The notes: generated by a model from the letters alone, not told the origin. A stretch of DNA of 64,000 nucleotides from Engraulis encrasicolus (GCF_034702125.1 NC_085869.1:9604063-9668062), one strand, 5' to 3'. Positions 51,445 through 62,195 are shown, counted from the first letter of the stretch. Translations and numbers: made by a program.

Positions 51445-51492
51445 ATGGATCGTGCAGTAGAACTAGTGAATACGCTACGACCGAAGGATAAG
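51445..51492 (+). CDS. Tentative exon 1 (start codon)
   Basis: ATG opens a 16-codon frame (MDRAVELVNTLRPKDK) that ends exactly at a strong donor (gataag|gtaaga), phase 0, as the next exon needs. It would put 26 polar residues before the hydrophobic signal core, which is unusual. It lies 133 bp from the end of R2, so the promoter may be transposon-derived. Alternatives: an undetected upstream exon, or the signal exon at 17568. Confidence 0.35.
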
Positions 51493-54400
51493 GTAAGATA
51501 AAAATGACTCCTGTTGGGAGTGTGGTACCCGTAGCAGCCGCAAGTTTGCCGCAACAGAGATGTACAATCATGAAGCTGAGAACCTGTTGAAAATGTTTGA
51601 ATCTGCAAGAACTATTCCAGGTACTCAAAAACTACACCGCTTCTGCCCATTGTCAATGGACACAGTGGAAGTTAGGATATTTTCAGCATTCAGAGAAGGC
51701 AGAGTTGAAAGAGTGAGCTCAGTAAAGGAATACGTTACATGTTCAAGCATCAAAGGGTATGGTGTAGCTGTATATGATGGCAACTAGTGGCTAGCATGTG
51801 TTGAGGAACGTATGCCGAGCACTGGAGAGGTGAAACTGAAGTTCCTGCATCTCTATGGACCATCTCCATCCTTCACTTTTCCCTTCAGATCAGATAGACT
51901 TGTCATCAGGATGTGCTTCCGGTAGTGGAACCTGTAACTGCAACGGGACTTAGCCTACTTACCGGTATACATAATCTACAAAAGACACAGCTGCTGATTC
52001 AAATGCACTGGTAGAGTACAAACTTAGTGTAGCCATTGATTATCTCTTTAAAGTACGGTAAAGGGAAGATGGCACAGGTCAGAGAAGGAATGTTCAAACA
52101 TTCACATATCATCATTTGGTGTGTATAAATGGACATCTGCCTTAGTTTCTGAAACCTGGGACCATGGACACACTGACCATTTTTGGTTTGTTTTTGTTTT
52201 GTCATGTGATGCTACTATGGTATTACCATATTATTAGTAAGTGGTCTGTATGATGCCATATTTGTGAGTCAAATTCTCTCTGAAATGAATAACGAACCAA
52301 ACACCAGCATTTGAGGTGTTGCTCATGACATTGCCGGCTACGCTTGGACAAGGAACTGGCCATTTTAAAATATAGATTTTTTAGATATTCAATTTTAAAT
52401 GTTTCAATTTATCATAATTCACATTCTGAGGGTTGTTGTATTACAAGCTGATTGTGTAATATGTAGAGCCAGAAAAGAGCTTTCAAACAACACCACAGAC
52501 ATCTTTTTGTGACTAACACTGACTGAATGTATAGTGTCCTACCCTCACATGTGAACCTTTCCTAGTCTGTTTCTCCCTTAATATTAGTGTCAGATTCAAA
52601 CCAATGCAGTTCTGGGGTGCTACCTTGCTACTAAAAAGGCACACCAAGTATGATTGAAATCCGGGTCGGTCGGGTCCCAAAGTGTCTGATTTCACGTGAA
52701 ATCACCCATGTTCAAAGTCATTTAAAGGACCACTCTAGTAGAAAACTAAAAGTTTACAGGGTTTCCGCCACATTCATTTCACCGTGGCGGGCCGCCACGC
52801 CTTCGCTATGCCCCGCCACCCCTCGGAAAAATTCGGAGTCCTGTCAGGGTTCTAGCAAGCGCAAACTTACGTTGGGCTACGGCCTACAATGGCATATAAA
52901 ACAGCGTTGAAGCATTAAAAAATCTTGTTTTAATTCTTGTAAAAATCGATATTTCCGGAGTCATGAAATTCGTTTTGTGGCGTCACATCCAATCAGAAAT
53001 GTTTATTTTGTAAATTAACTAAAAACTATAAAATTATAAACCCAAATTATTTTTTACTTAATTAATGATTCAGGTTTATGGGTTTTGAATAATGGTGCAC
53101 ATAATGGTTTTCTATTATAGTGGTCCTTTAAATAACCTTTCTTCTCCATTGTGATGCTCGGTTTGAGCTGCATCAGATCATCTCAACCATGTCTACATGC
53201 AAAAATGCATTGAGTTGCCACTATGTGATCGACTGATCAGAAATTTGTCTCAATGAGCAGTTGTAACAGGTGTTCCTAATGTAGTGGCCGGTGAGTGTAG
53301 ATTGAAGAACAGTTTTTATCCAGCGTCCATCACTGCACTTAATTCTGCTACCAAAGAATAGTTTATACAGTACATCAACTTGTTTAAATAGGCTATATTG
53401 TTAATGATTATTATTATATAATTATCTATTGTTTGCCACAATCAACAAGGAATGCCCAATTACGTTGTCATTGTCAATGAAGACAAATAAAATATATTCT
53501 ATTCTATTCTATTCTCTTCTATTCTATTCTATTCTATTCTATTCTATTCTATTCTATATAAGGTTTAAGGTGGGCACAACACTTGTCAGTTGAGCATCCT
53601 GCTATCATTACCATAAGGATGAATTAGTGACGATATGGCACAAAGTATAATTGAAAATAATATGTTGTTTTACCAAGGGTTTACTGAAGGTTTAAGCTAA
53701 CTCACTATCAAATAGGGGTGGGCAATATAACGATCTGCCAAAATGAAGAAATCGTATAGGTCTTGCAGTCAGGACGATAACTATCAGTATCAAAGTGATG
53801 TTTACTTACTTGTGTTGTTGTCTTCACTAATCGAGATTTCATGTTAAAAATCGTGATATGATATTTTTGCCATATTGCCCACCCCTACTATCAAAACATT
53901 TGGACAATGGTTTTTACTTACCGGTAATAAGGAGAAGTCATTTTAGTGAATTTGGTGAATGGCTCTGCGCTTCCTCGACAGGGCCCCTAGAGTGCAAAAC
54001 TACCCGGAAAAGACGCAAGCTCGCTCTCTCGTCCTGGCCATAGAACCTTTTCACTAAAATTCTACCTGTATTGTAAAAGTATAATAACTTTTCCCTCCAC
54101 TTTATTCCTAACCAACGACGGCCAGGAGTGGGCATTTGAAACAGAAGCAGTGTTAACTTAACTTAAGACACAGGAAAGGCAAATGGCATGATACAGATGA
54201 GGAGATGCAAATGAATGAATGTTATGACAATTTAATTATCAACTGCAAGGTAACATTACATTTAACTCAAGGCTACTGCAGGTTACATAGGATACAGTGA
54301 AATCAAATACAGTTTACCCAAGATAGATAGACAGAGAGGGAGAAAGAAAGAGGGGGAGAGGGAGAGAAAGACAGAGATTTGGAGCCCTTCAGAGGTAGGA

Positions 54401-57400
54401 AGTGACTCCCAGAGGAATTTCTGAGGTGAGCTTATATACGGCAACCCCCCACCCCAAAAGTGTCCTTTGTCTTGGGGCCAGTGGCACCCCAGGGGCCTGG
54501 GCAACCACACCTACGGTGGGGGTGATGACCTCTTAAGTCAACTTTACTGAGATAACAGCAAACAGTGACAGCAACAATATCAGTTCTGGGTCATCCAATA
54601 ATCTCCATATTTACAGTATTCTCATAGGCACATCCACACCCAATGGAGATCACCACAGTCTTTATGCATTCCTCGGAATTAATGAATGATACTCTACTCT
54701 ACATGTAGATTGACCTACATATGGCCTACTTTTCACTTCTGTATCAATAAACTAGGTTTTTACAACACAAGCCATCACTATTAATAATAAGAAGGCTATT
54801 ATATTCTGTTGTTCTTTTTTGCAGGATCAGAAAGCATTGTCACAAACCAGTGTGCTACTGTTGTTCTACTGCACTATTTCCATCGGTAAGTATTATATTT
54901 GTGACTGATTTTCTTAAATCAACCCATTCTATCTGTAGAGACCTCTATTCATCAACAGTGAAATTATGAAGTAATATTAATAAATACACGGTGGTTAAAT
55001 TGTCTCTTGTGTCTTGTAAGGATGGTGATGCAGTAGTCATAGACACATAGAACAGTAGCATGTCCTTTGTGACCAGTATCTCACTGCAGTATTGCAAGGA
55101 TTAGCAGGTAGAGTTGAGGTTTGAGTAATAGCCAATAACAGAAGCATCACGTGGTCACAATCTGTTTGTAACCAGCCCTGGCAGGGGGCTCTCCTAGGTG
55201 CCCGTTGGTGTCTGTCTGAGGTTTCTTCCTAAATGGGGTTTTCCCTCAGACTATACTGAGTTTTTTTGCCCCCCAAAAAATCTTCAGTCAAGTGAAAAGG
55301 GAGTTTGTCTGCACCCCTGTTGCCACTAGGGGCTACGTCCGAAGTTATCTAAACTTTCTGATTCTTGTGGATTTTATGCGATTTTAATAGTGTGTGTAGT
55401 GAAGGGGAGTAGAGTTACCCAGCTGGGACTCGAGGTCTGGGTTCGAGTCCCAGCTGGCCAACTCTACTCCCCTTCACTACAGTGTGTTATTGCTATTGCT
55501 ATTTTCTCCCTATACCTTCTGCCGTTACTTGACTTCTTTCTTGATTCAACAATATTATATTTATTTTAAAATTATATTATGCTATTTTTATTTCTATTTA
55601 TTTTATCTTTTACTTTATCATTTCTTATTCTTATTCTTATTCTTATTCTTATTCTTATTCTTATTCTTCTTATTATTCTTATTATTATTGTTGTTGTTGT
55701 TGTTGTTGTTGTTATTATACTGACACAAAACTCTTTATTTGACTTCTGCAGCTGTTCAAATTGCTGGTGATAACAAGGAAGTCAGTGCCGGCCAAGATGT
55801 TGTCTTGGCCTGCAAATTGGTTGAAACTACGGATAAGGTTCTTAGGATGGACTGGACGAGAACAACTCTAAAAGAATCCAAACAAGGCATTTTTGCCATC
55901 ACAGTAGGTGCTCATCCTACTTATGAAGATTTGAGTGATCTAAGGGATCGTCTTCAATTCCAGGGGAGTATAGAGGAAGGTACTGGAGATATACAACTAA
56001 AGAGTTCCCAAATAAAGGACAATGGGAATTACTCCTGCAGTTTTATTTCCTTTCAAGGAAATACTGTCAGCAAGTCCATCCACTTATCTGTTAAAGGTAA
56101 GTGTGTTGTTACAGGTTAAAGGTAATAGATGTTTTGTTGTGTGTATGGAATCAAACTGTGGCTAGACTGCATTCTCAGAAAATGCAAAAAGTGTGCTTGC
56201 CTTTTGGGCCAGAGGTTAGCAGTGTCATATACTGTATATTGCCAAATGCACTATATGTTGGTTTGGAATTTGAACTTAATTACAGTAAAGAGAAAATGTT
56301 GAAGAAGACTAAAACAAAACAAAGGACAACACTTAACAGTTAATTACATTAACTGGTGAAATGATTTTCCATGCAAAATAGTGTTAATTCCCGTCTAGGA
56401 CATGATTTCAACCACTCAACATCTCCAACACATCTGCCGCTTTGTTTTACCTGAGCTGCATTGAATTGTGTGCAGAGAACGTGAGAGCAGTGCGTGATTC
56501 TACTCACGTAGAAAAGTTAAAATCAGGCACCACTAGCTGAACTGGCTCGTACATGATTTTTTTCTACTAGCCAAAATTAAACTTCAAAACTATGCGTGCA
56601 TAGCATATTCAATTTGCGGCCACTAGGGGCGTCTAGATTTCTAGGCTAGTGTGTGAACACATAACATATAGTATTATGTGCTCAACAAAAATATTAATAA
56701 TGGGAGTTGAGAGTTTGTTTAAATTAACTACTTTAAATGAACTACAAAAACTATAGAGAGTTAGCAAATTAAATTAGCATCAGTCAGAGTCCAGATTTCA
56801 GACCTTTCTAATGAAATTTCAACCAAGGTGACAGTGTTCAGGTTTTATGGTTAAAAAACCTTTTTCTCAATGGCAAAGAAAGTGGGCAAACCGACTTAAT
56901 TTGAGGGCAGTCATGGGTGAGCGGTTAGGGCGTTAGACTTGCATCCCAGAGGTTGCCGGTTCGACTCCCGACCCGCCAGGTTGGTGGGGGGAGTAATCAA
57001 CCAGTGCTCTCCTCCATCCTCCTCCATGACTGAGGTACCCTGAGCATGGTACCGTCCCACCGCACTGCTCCCCATGGGGCGCCACTGAGGGCTGCCCCCT
57101 TGCACGGGTGAGGCTTAAATGCAATTTCGTTGTGTGCAGTGTTCACTTGTGTGCTGTGGAGTGCTGTGTCACAATGACAATGGGAGTTGGAGTTTTTGGA
57201 GTGGAGTTAATTGATGGGTGAAACAAAAGAAACTGCAAAACAAATACAATGGTCATATACAAATAATATACTGCATCTGTTGAATATGAGGTCATAATTG
57301 GAAAAGACCATTTTTTTTGTTTCCAATGTCTTTAGCGCCCCCTGAGGTCAGCATGCCCACTCTTGCACCACTGGTTGGCATGACAGTGGTAACTCTGGCA

Positions 57401-60400
57401 ACCTGCTGTGTGGATAATGGCTACCCACCAGCCTCTGTATCCTGGGATACTATTTCCCTTGGAGACACTGTAAACATAACAACAATGTCTGCGGTGAACG
57501 AAGATGGAACAATCAACGTCACCAGTAATCTTATTGGCCTACCCACCAGAGACATTCACAAAAAAGAGGTCCAGTGTTTGGTTACACACGCCACATTGAA
57601 TGGCACCTCCATCTCCAATTATGCCATTAATGTTGAGTGTGAGTACAAGTGCGTTTGGTTTTACAGAATGCATGTTCAATTCACAAATATCTCACCTACT
57701 CAAGTACCCACAAATGGAATCTGTTCTGTATCGTGTATTAAATGCACTGCATATTAAAGGTTCACTGTGTAAGATGGTGGCCAGAGTAGGTATTGCAACC
57801 GTGCTCATTGAAACTGTGCTGTCTATTGTCAAATTTCATCTTTTCATGAATACTTACTTAAAGGGGTATGCCACTATTTTGGGGCTTAATACAGTTAAAA
57901 TCGTTGGCCAGGGTTTATAAAGGTGGTAAAGTGTCGTGTATTTTCTGTTCATGTTAAGCATTGTCTTGCTTTAAGACAAGTTAAAAGAGGGAATATGTCG
58001 CTAAGCTAGTGCAAGTCAATTGATCCGTGTAGCATGCCACAATGCTACACGGATACATTGACTTTCACTAGCTTAGCGACATATTCCTTCTTTTAACTTG
58101 TCTTAAAGCAAGGCAATGCTTAACATGAAAAATAAGACACTTTACCACCTTCATAAACCCCAGCCAACGATTTTAACTGTAGTAAGCCCCCAAAATAGTG
58201 GCATACCCCTTTAATAATAAACTAATATTTACTAGTATGACCAAAGTACAGTACGTTTTGCAGCTAAAAATGTCTTTCTGGAAATTCAAAATGGTGGACA
58301 TGGAGAAGATCCCCCTTTTCATGTATGAAAAGTGCAATTTTCCCAGTCATAATGAATACTTAGAATTTGATGTTGGTGGTAATCATGAAAAATGTAACAT
58401 TTGTAAATGGACAGCAGGAATTCTGAAAATAAACTACTACAAATATTACACAGTGCACCTTAAGCAGTTTGGTTGTAAAGATGATATACTGGTTACGGGA
58501 GGATTTCTCGTTCAAGAGGTGGAGGAAACTGCACGCTGATTCCAGAGAATCTGTGTTAATAAATTCTGTGATTGTCGAGAAGAGTGTGCGGTTTCCCTCA
58601 CCTCTTGTTAAAGATGATCTTGTAGTAGTAGTACAAACTGGAACAAAAGAGAAATGAATGACGGGAAAACATATGGAACATAATACAGCTAGTAGAATTA
58701 GTAGTATATTTATTGTGGTGAGGCGGCCTCCGGCCACCTAAGGTCATCATGCAATGATCATCATACTACTACTCTTTGTTACAGATCCTCCATTTTCAGT
58801 AAGAGTACATCTACAGAGCCGTGATCCAATACTGACTTTTCAATGTGAAGCAAATGCCAATCCCCAGGCTAATTACACCTGGACAAGGTAAATTCCGTTC
58901 TACTATGCATGGACGGCACTATATATGTATGTTTAACCATAGACATAGTTCTATATCATTTTCTATGCAGCTACTATAAGCAATGATTTACATTAGTACA
59001 TGCCGTCAAAATCAAGCTATGCAGCATATGTTGAGGGCTTCCTCTGTGAAAGTCAGTGAAAATACACCGTAGAGGGGAGCTGTGGCGCAGCGTGCTAAGC
59101 CCCCCACATTTGGGCTTGCATGCCCACGGGGACCCTGGTTCGAGTCCAGCCGGGGTCATTTCCCGATCCCACCCCATCTCTCTGTCCCACTCGCTTCCTG
59201 TCACCATCTCAGACTATTCTATCAAATAAAGGCATAAAAGCCCCTAAAAATATTTTTTTTTTTAAAAACATCGTAGAGCTCAGCCAACCCTTTCCATATT
59301 TCTGTGTATTTATACAGCATTTTCTTGTATTATTATATTACTTCGAATAAAATATTTGCCCTTTTCACAGGGATGACCTTCCTCTGCCAATTGGGGTGAG
59401 GTCAAATGGAAGAGAACTCATCTTCCAGACATCAACACCTGACATGAATGCCCTTTATCACTGTGAGGTGTCTAACAAGTATGGCTCAGCAACAACATCA
59501 CTGCATTTGTATCCTGCGAATTCCAGTGGTACTCCAAGTGAGTATAATTATAGATTTAGCAATACAATTGTCTTTTTTATTATGTTTGCCTTTTATTTGG
59601 ACAGAGCAGTGAATAGTGGGACAGGAAATGAGTAGAATGAGATTGGGGGGAAATAACCTCAGGCTGGAATCAAACCAGAGTCCCCGGTGTAACAGTATGG
59701 TGCCTTAGCTGTTTGAGGCACAGCCGAGGCCACAGTTGTCTTTTTCTGATTGGCTGAGAGGGTGATGGCGAGTACAATTGGTTTGAGGTTATATTAGCTT
59801 TGAGGTATGTTCATAGATTTCAAAACAAAAATTGGATTACAGTTCCTTGTACCAATGAACCTGAGAACGGTATAACTACAACAGGTTTGCAAACCACTGG
59901 GGTACAATTTGATAGAGAGAGTGCGTCTTAATATGTGACCTTGCCTCCTCCACTTGCGCTTGTCTCCTCGCCCCGCCTCCTGGCCCCTCCTCCGTGGAGA
60001 AAACGATAAAGTTTCCCAGCTGTCAGCCTAGCCACAACAACTTTTGAGGGACTGTTTTTCATTCACCATAACAATTGCAAACGAGAAAAAGACTCTACAA
60101 TTGAGCTTTTGCAAGATATTGAAATATACTACTGTTGTCAGTGATGTCATCATGACGAGAAGCGAGTGGAGGAGGCAAGTGGAGGAGGCAAGGTCCCATA
60201 TTAAGATGCACTTAGAGATCCTTGAAATGGTGGTTGGATGTGGCATACTGATATTTATTTTTAAGTTCACTACCTTTCTTTTCTTTTCTTAGGATATAGC
60301 GTTACATCCTGGTTTGCTGTCATGTTAGTTGTATTGATACCATCAATATATTTATGCATGAGGTAAAATGCATTTTGGAAATCATTATCATCAATCAATT

Positions 60401-61300
60401 TAACATCATTATTCAACATTAAATATATTATTATTAAACTGTATTTAAAAAAACATGTTTTTCCTTTTCTTTGCATTTTCAGGAAAAAGGTGAGGTATCT
60501 TTTAAAGTACCTTTTCAATGCTCTGTTGGGGTTGGAGGGCAGGGGTGGGGCCGGGATTTGGGGAGGAGAGGGGGTAGGGTGTGCGTACTATCTTTGCATT
60601 GGCTTGCGGCGTACAGGACGTAAGTAATTTGCATACGGCCACATACACATTATTAATTAGCATACAGCCACATACACTATGATTAATTATGTGTATAATC
60701 TATATGTACATTTAATAGTTTATGGTGAATTGATGTGTTTCCCAGGCATCAATAAAGTCTTTCTTTAGAAGAGGACGGCACGAAGAACCTGGTAAAGAGC
60801 TAACTGAGATGATGACATCAGCAGCATCAGAACCAGAAGCAAGACTCCGGTAGTAGAGCGCAACTAACTAAACTAATACACAAGTAATCATAAAGTATTC
60901 ACTGTTGCTGCTGTTATACTGACATGTGTAACATTTCTTTGTTGTATGTTTTCTTTCCCACAACCCCAGTGAATCTGAGGTAAGCATATATTTTTTGTTT
61001 CTGTAATGTTTCAGCTGGCCACTATTTTCAGAGTATGATGTGACGATTCCCTTGCCCCTGCATTTGTAAACCAAACAATCATCAAATACTGCTGATGCGT
61101 ACATTCACATTCTTGAAGAAAAAAAAGGCATACATATTTCATATACATAGAAGACGAATGTATTTTGGAGGTTTCCAATCTAAGTCTATGCTTGTGAACT
61201 TTTCTAGGAAGTGTCCACACCAATACAAGAGGAAAAACATGCGATGGCTGTCATGCACTCTGCAAAGCTAGAAGATACAAGACTGTTTGAAGACACATAA
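51445..61300 (+). CDS. Nectin/PVR-family immunoglobulin adhesion receptor (11-exon model)
   Basis: A single-pass cell-surface receptor of the nectin/poliovirus-receptor-related family, which mediates Ca-independent cell-cell adhesion and immune-cell contacts by V-domain pairing. Model: exons 51445-51492 (tentative), 54825-54885, 55752-56096, 57336-57638, 58785-58887, 59371-59537, 60293-60362, 60483-60489, 60746-60849, 60970-60979 and 61208-61300. All junctions are GT-AG with matching phases, and the lengths sum to 1,311 nt, i.e. 436 residues. Order: signal peptide, V domain, C-type domain with family-specific motifs, third Ig domain (two exons), transmembrane helix, ~66-residue tail. The tail has no tyrosine motif and no C-terminal E/A-x-Y-V PDZ ligand, unlike classical nectins. 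No stop or frameshift was seen. Which nectin or PVR relative it is cannot be decided here. Confidence 0.8.
51515..51925 (+). pseudogene. Fragment of a transposon-derived ORF inside intron 1
   Basis: One frame reads TRSSRKFAATEMYNHEAE, then LHRFCPLSMDTVEVRIFSA and GYGVAVYDGN, then a TAG (51785-51787). It continues WLACVEERMPSTGEVKLKFL and HLYGPSPSFTFP before another stop at 51925. The string (heptad-like N part, VAVxYDGxWWLxCV, FLHxxGPxxSF) matches the C-terminal part of a repetitive ORF found in many fish genomes whose name I do not know. It is degraded by an internal stop and lacks an N-terminus. Confidence 0.5.
51926..52725. other. Intron 1, unassigned part
   Basis: No element border or exon recognised. 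Confidence 0.5.
52726..53127. mobile_element. TTAA-flanked MITE (402 bp)
   Basis: The ends AGGACCACTCTAGTAGAAAA and ttttctattatagtggtcct are inverted. TTAA lies at 52722-52725 and 53128-53131. Kolobok- or piggyBac-type. A G/C-rich internal block (gtggcgggccgccacgcc) may be a further insertion. Confidence 0.85.
53506..53556. repeat. (ATTCT)n microsatellite
   Basis: About ten pentanucleotide units. Just upstream (53265-53300) is aggtgttcctaatgtagtgg, a familiar fish LINE-tail phrase. Confidence 0.95.
53557..54824. other. Intron 1, distal part
   Basis: Contains a ggtgggcaatata...atattgcccacccc inverted pair (about 53716 and 53872) marking a ~170-bp MITE, and a GA-rich stretch (54325-54380). 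No exon before 54825. Confidence 0.5.
54825..54885 (+). CDS. Nectin-like exon 2: signal-peptide core
   Basis: Acceptor ttttttgcag, donor catcg|gtaagt, phases 0 and 1. It encodes ...SVLLLFYCTISI, a hydrophobic signal core; cleavage is expected near the start of the next exon. There is no ATG inside, so an upstream exon must supply it. Confidence 0.7.
55396..55480. repeat. 85-bp near-perfect palindrome
   Basis: A 21-bp outer arm (gtagtgaaggggagtagagtt) pairs perfectly with 55460-55480. An inner arm, ccagctgggactcga, pairs with tcgagtcccagctgg. The loop-side sequence includes the B-box-like ggttcgagtcc. Confidence 0.9.
55622..55715. repeat. (ATTCTT)n and (TTG)n microsatellite
   Basis: About eight hexanucleotide units followed by TTA/TTG triplets, ending 36 bp before the exon 3 acceptor. 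Confidence 0.95.
55752..56096 (+). CDS. Nectin-like exon 3: V-type Ig domain
   Basis: Encodes about 115 residues: VVLACK (first Ig cysteine), MDWTR (core tryptophan), HPTYEDLSDLRDRLQFQG (the nectin-type H/NPTxG...Y...RVxF region), IKDNGNYSCSF (second cysteine in the D-x-G-x-Y-x-C motif, with N-x-S glycosylation). Phase 1 at both ends, typical of Ig exons. In this family the V domain makes the cis and trans contacts. Confidence 0.88.
56905..57200 (+). mobile_element. tRNA-derived SINE in an intron
   Basis: The head reads gggtgagcggttagggcgtt (A box) and ccggttcgactcccga (B box). A unique body follows (ctcctccatgactgaggtac...), with a cactgaggg block and a tail near acaatgacaatggg. The body motif ccatgactgaggtaccctga recurs in degraded form inside families G and M and element X. 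Confidence 0.85.
57336..57638 (+). CDS. Nectin-like exon 4: second Ig (C-type) domain
   Basis: Begins APPEVSMPTLAP, then ATCCVDNGYPPASVSWDT, NEDGTINVTSN, LPTRDIHKKEVQCLVTH, LNGTSISN. The G(N/Y)PPA.VSW stretch, the (N/E)(P/D)GT.xV stretch and the PTR(E/D)xH...CxV stretch are hallmarks of nectin/PVR domain 2. This is the strongest family evidence. Several N-glycosylation sites. Phase 1 to 1. Confidence 0.9.
57862..58210. mobile_element. 349-bp foldback MITE in an intron
   Basis: Almost the whole element is a palindrome: AGGGGTATGCCACTATTTTG at 57862 pairs with its inverse ending at 58210, and pairing continues to a centre near 58030 (gtgtagcatgccacaatgctacac). TTAA flanks lie at 57858-57861 and 58211-58214. 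It would form a long double-stranded hairpin in the pre-mRNA. Confidence 0.92.
58785..58887 (+). CDS. Nectin-like exon 5: third Ig domain, first half
   Basis: Reads PPFSVRVHL, LTFQCEANANPQANYTWTR: first cysteine and tryptophan strand of domain 3, close to the nectin reading (C-x-A-x-A-N-P). Phase 1 to 2. Confidence 0.85.
59075..59271 (+). mobile_element. tRNA-derived SINE with target duplication
   Basis: Head gggagctgtggcgcagcgtg (A box) and tggttcgagtcc (B box), then a ctctctgtcccactcgcttc-type body and a T/A-rich tail. The 7-bp duplication cgtagag lies at 59068-59074 and 59272-59278. Confidence 0.9.
59371..59537 (+). CDS. Nectin-like exon 6: third Ig domain, second half
   Basis: Completes domain 3: DDLPLPIGVRSNGRELIFQT, then MNALYHCEVSNKYGSATTS with the second cysteine (Y-x-C-x-V-x-N-x-x-G). 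It ends with a short stalk. Phase 2 to 1. Confidence 0.87.
59921..60211. mobile_element. MITE, copy 1 (in nectin-like intron)
   Basis: Terminal inverted repeats GTGCGTCTTAATATGTGACC ... and its counterpart, with ttgcctcctccacttg sub-terminal. Copy 2 at 62335-62622 is the same element inverted. Target duplication not clear. Confidence 0.8.
60293..60362 (+). CDS. Nectin-like exon 7: transmembrane segment
   Basis: Encodes YSVTSWFAVMLVVLIPSIYL followed by CMR: one hydrophobic helix with a basic stop-transfer end completed by the next exon. Phase 1 to 2. Confidence 0.85.
60483..60489 (+). CDS. Nectin-like exon 8: 7-nt microexon
   Basis: gaaaaag between ttttcag and gtgagg. It joins the split arginine codon and adds KK just inside the membrane, taking phase 2 to 0. 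Without it the flanking exons do not join in frame. Confidence 0.6.
60746..60849 (+). CDS. Nectin-like exon 9: cytoplasmic tail
   Basis: Encodes ASIKSFFRRGRHEEPGKEL and MMTSAASEPEARL. Acceptor tttcccag, donor ctccg|gtagta (weak +3 to +6), phase 0 to 2. If not spliced, translation stops within one codon (TAG). Confidence 0.7.
60970..60979 (+). CDS. Nectin-like exon 10: 10-nt microexon
   Basis: tgaatctgag between ccccag and gtaagc. It completes an arginine codon and adds ESE, restoring phase 0 for the last exon. Confidence 0.6.
61208..61300 (+). CDS. Nectin-like exon 11: C-terminus and stop
   Basis: After tttctag the frame reads EVSTPIQEEKHAMAVMHSAK and ends RLFEDT with TAA at 61298-61300. 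No PDZ-binding terminus. Confidence 0.75.
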   Translation, partial: EVSTPIQEEKHAMAVMHSAKLEDTRLFEDT

Positions 61301-61589
61301 TACTCAAGGTCTGTGCTGTGACTGAATAGAAATGTGTTTCTCGTAATGCATATTACTTCCTGCTACCTCTGTTCCTGTATAGCATTTCTCTATTCACTAT
61401 CTATTCGCCCACTTACCTGTGATCCATTGTATGAACCCATGTTTAGTTTAGTTTAGTTTATTGGTTTATTTGACAGGAGGCATGTAGAGGACATTTCCAG
61501 TACCAGAGTTAGCTACAAAGCTAATTTGCATCCGTGGTTCCTGGGCAGGAAACTATCAATTGGTTCCTCTTGTACTGTAATGGACAGGA

Positions 61590-62195
61590 TTGACCATTGC
61601 AACAGCACATCATCATTAGGGTAAAACTAAGCTGTTTCAGGATGGTCCGTCTGACCCAGTTCACGTTCTCTAACGAAGAAGGCTCATTAAGTCTATCTGG
61701 ACCCTACCCACCCTCAACACTGTGCTTTCCAGTTGCTGCCATCTGGAGGTATTCCCAATGGCAAGGAAGAATATCCACAAGCAGTCATTCATCCCATCAG
61801 CTGTGGCTATTCTAAACAAAGAACTACAAGAAGAGCAGATACGCTCTATGTGCTCCTCAATAGGCTTTTTAGCAGTAGTATTCTGCTCATTTAAAATTTT
61901 ATAGAGTAACACAGTGCATCATAACTCAGTGTAGAAAGCTCTGTGCGCTCCTTTTAGCAATAATATGGTACATTTTAAATGGTTCTTAATATTTAACTGA
62001 GTGGCCTGGATAAAGTAATGTGATTTAATTTTATTTCACAGGTGCTATCTTATCATCTACATATATATATATATTTATTCTTTATTGTGTTGACTGTGAT
62101 GTGTGTTTGTCTTGTGTGTCTTTGTGCCACCACCAAAGCTAATTTTCCATTTCATGTAAGTTTAATGGACAATAAAGAAGTCTATTGACTTAAAA
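61590..62195 (+). pseudogene. LINE 3' end (ORF2 tail and 3' UTR)
   Basis: Reads LPSGGIPNGKEEYP and, one frame over, KQSFIPSAVAILNKEL, the C-terminal block of fish LINE ORF2. A tail with acaataaagaagtctattg (AATAAA at 62171) follows. It may lie in the 3' UTR of the nectin-like gene and supply its polyadenylation signal. Confidence 0.7.

Noticed and set aside
55484..55770. Leucine/isoleucine-rich frames that look like membrane proteins
   Set aside because: They come from the ATTCTT and TTG microsatellites before exon 3.
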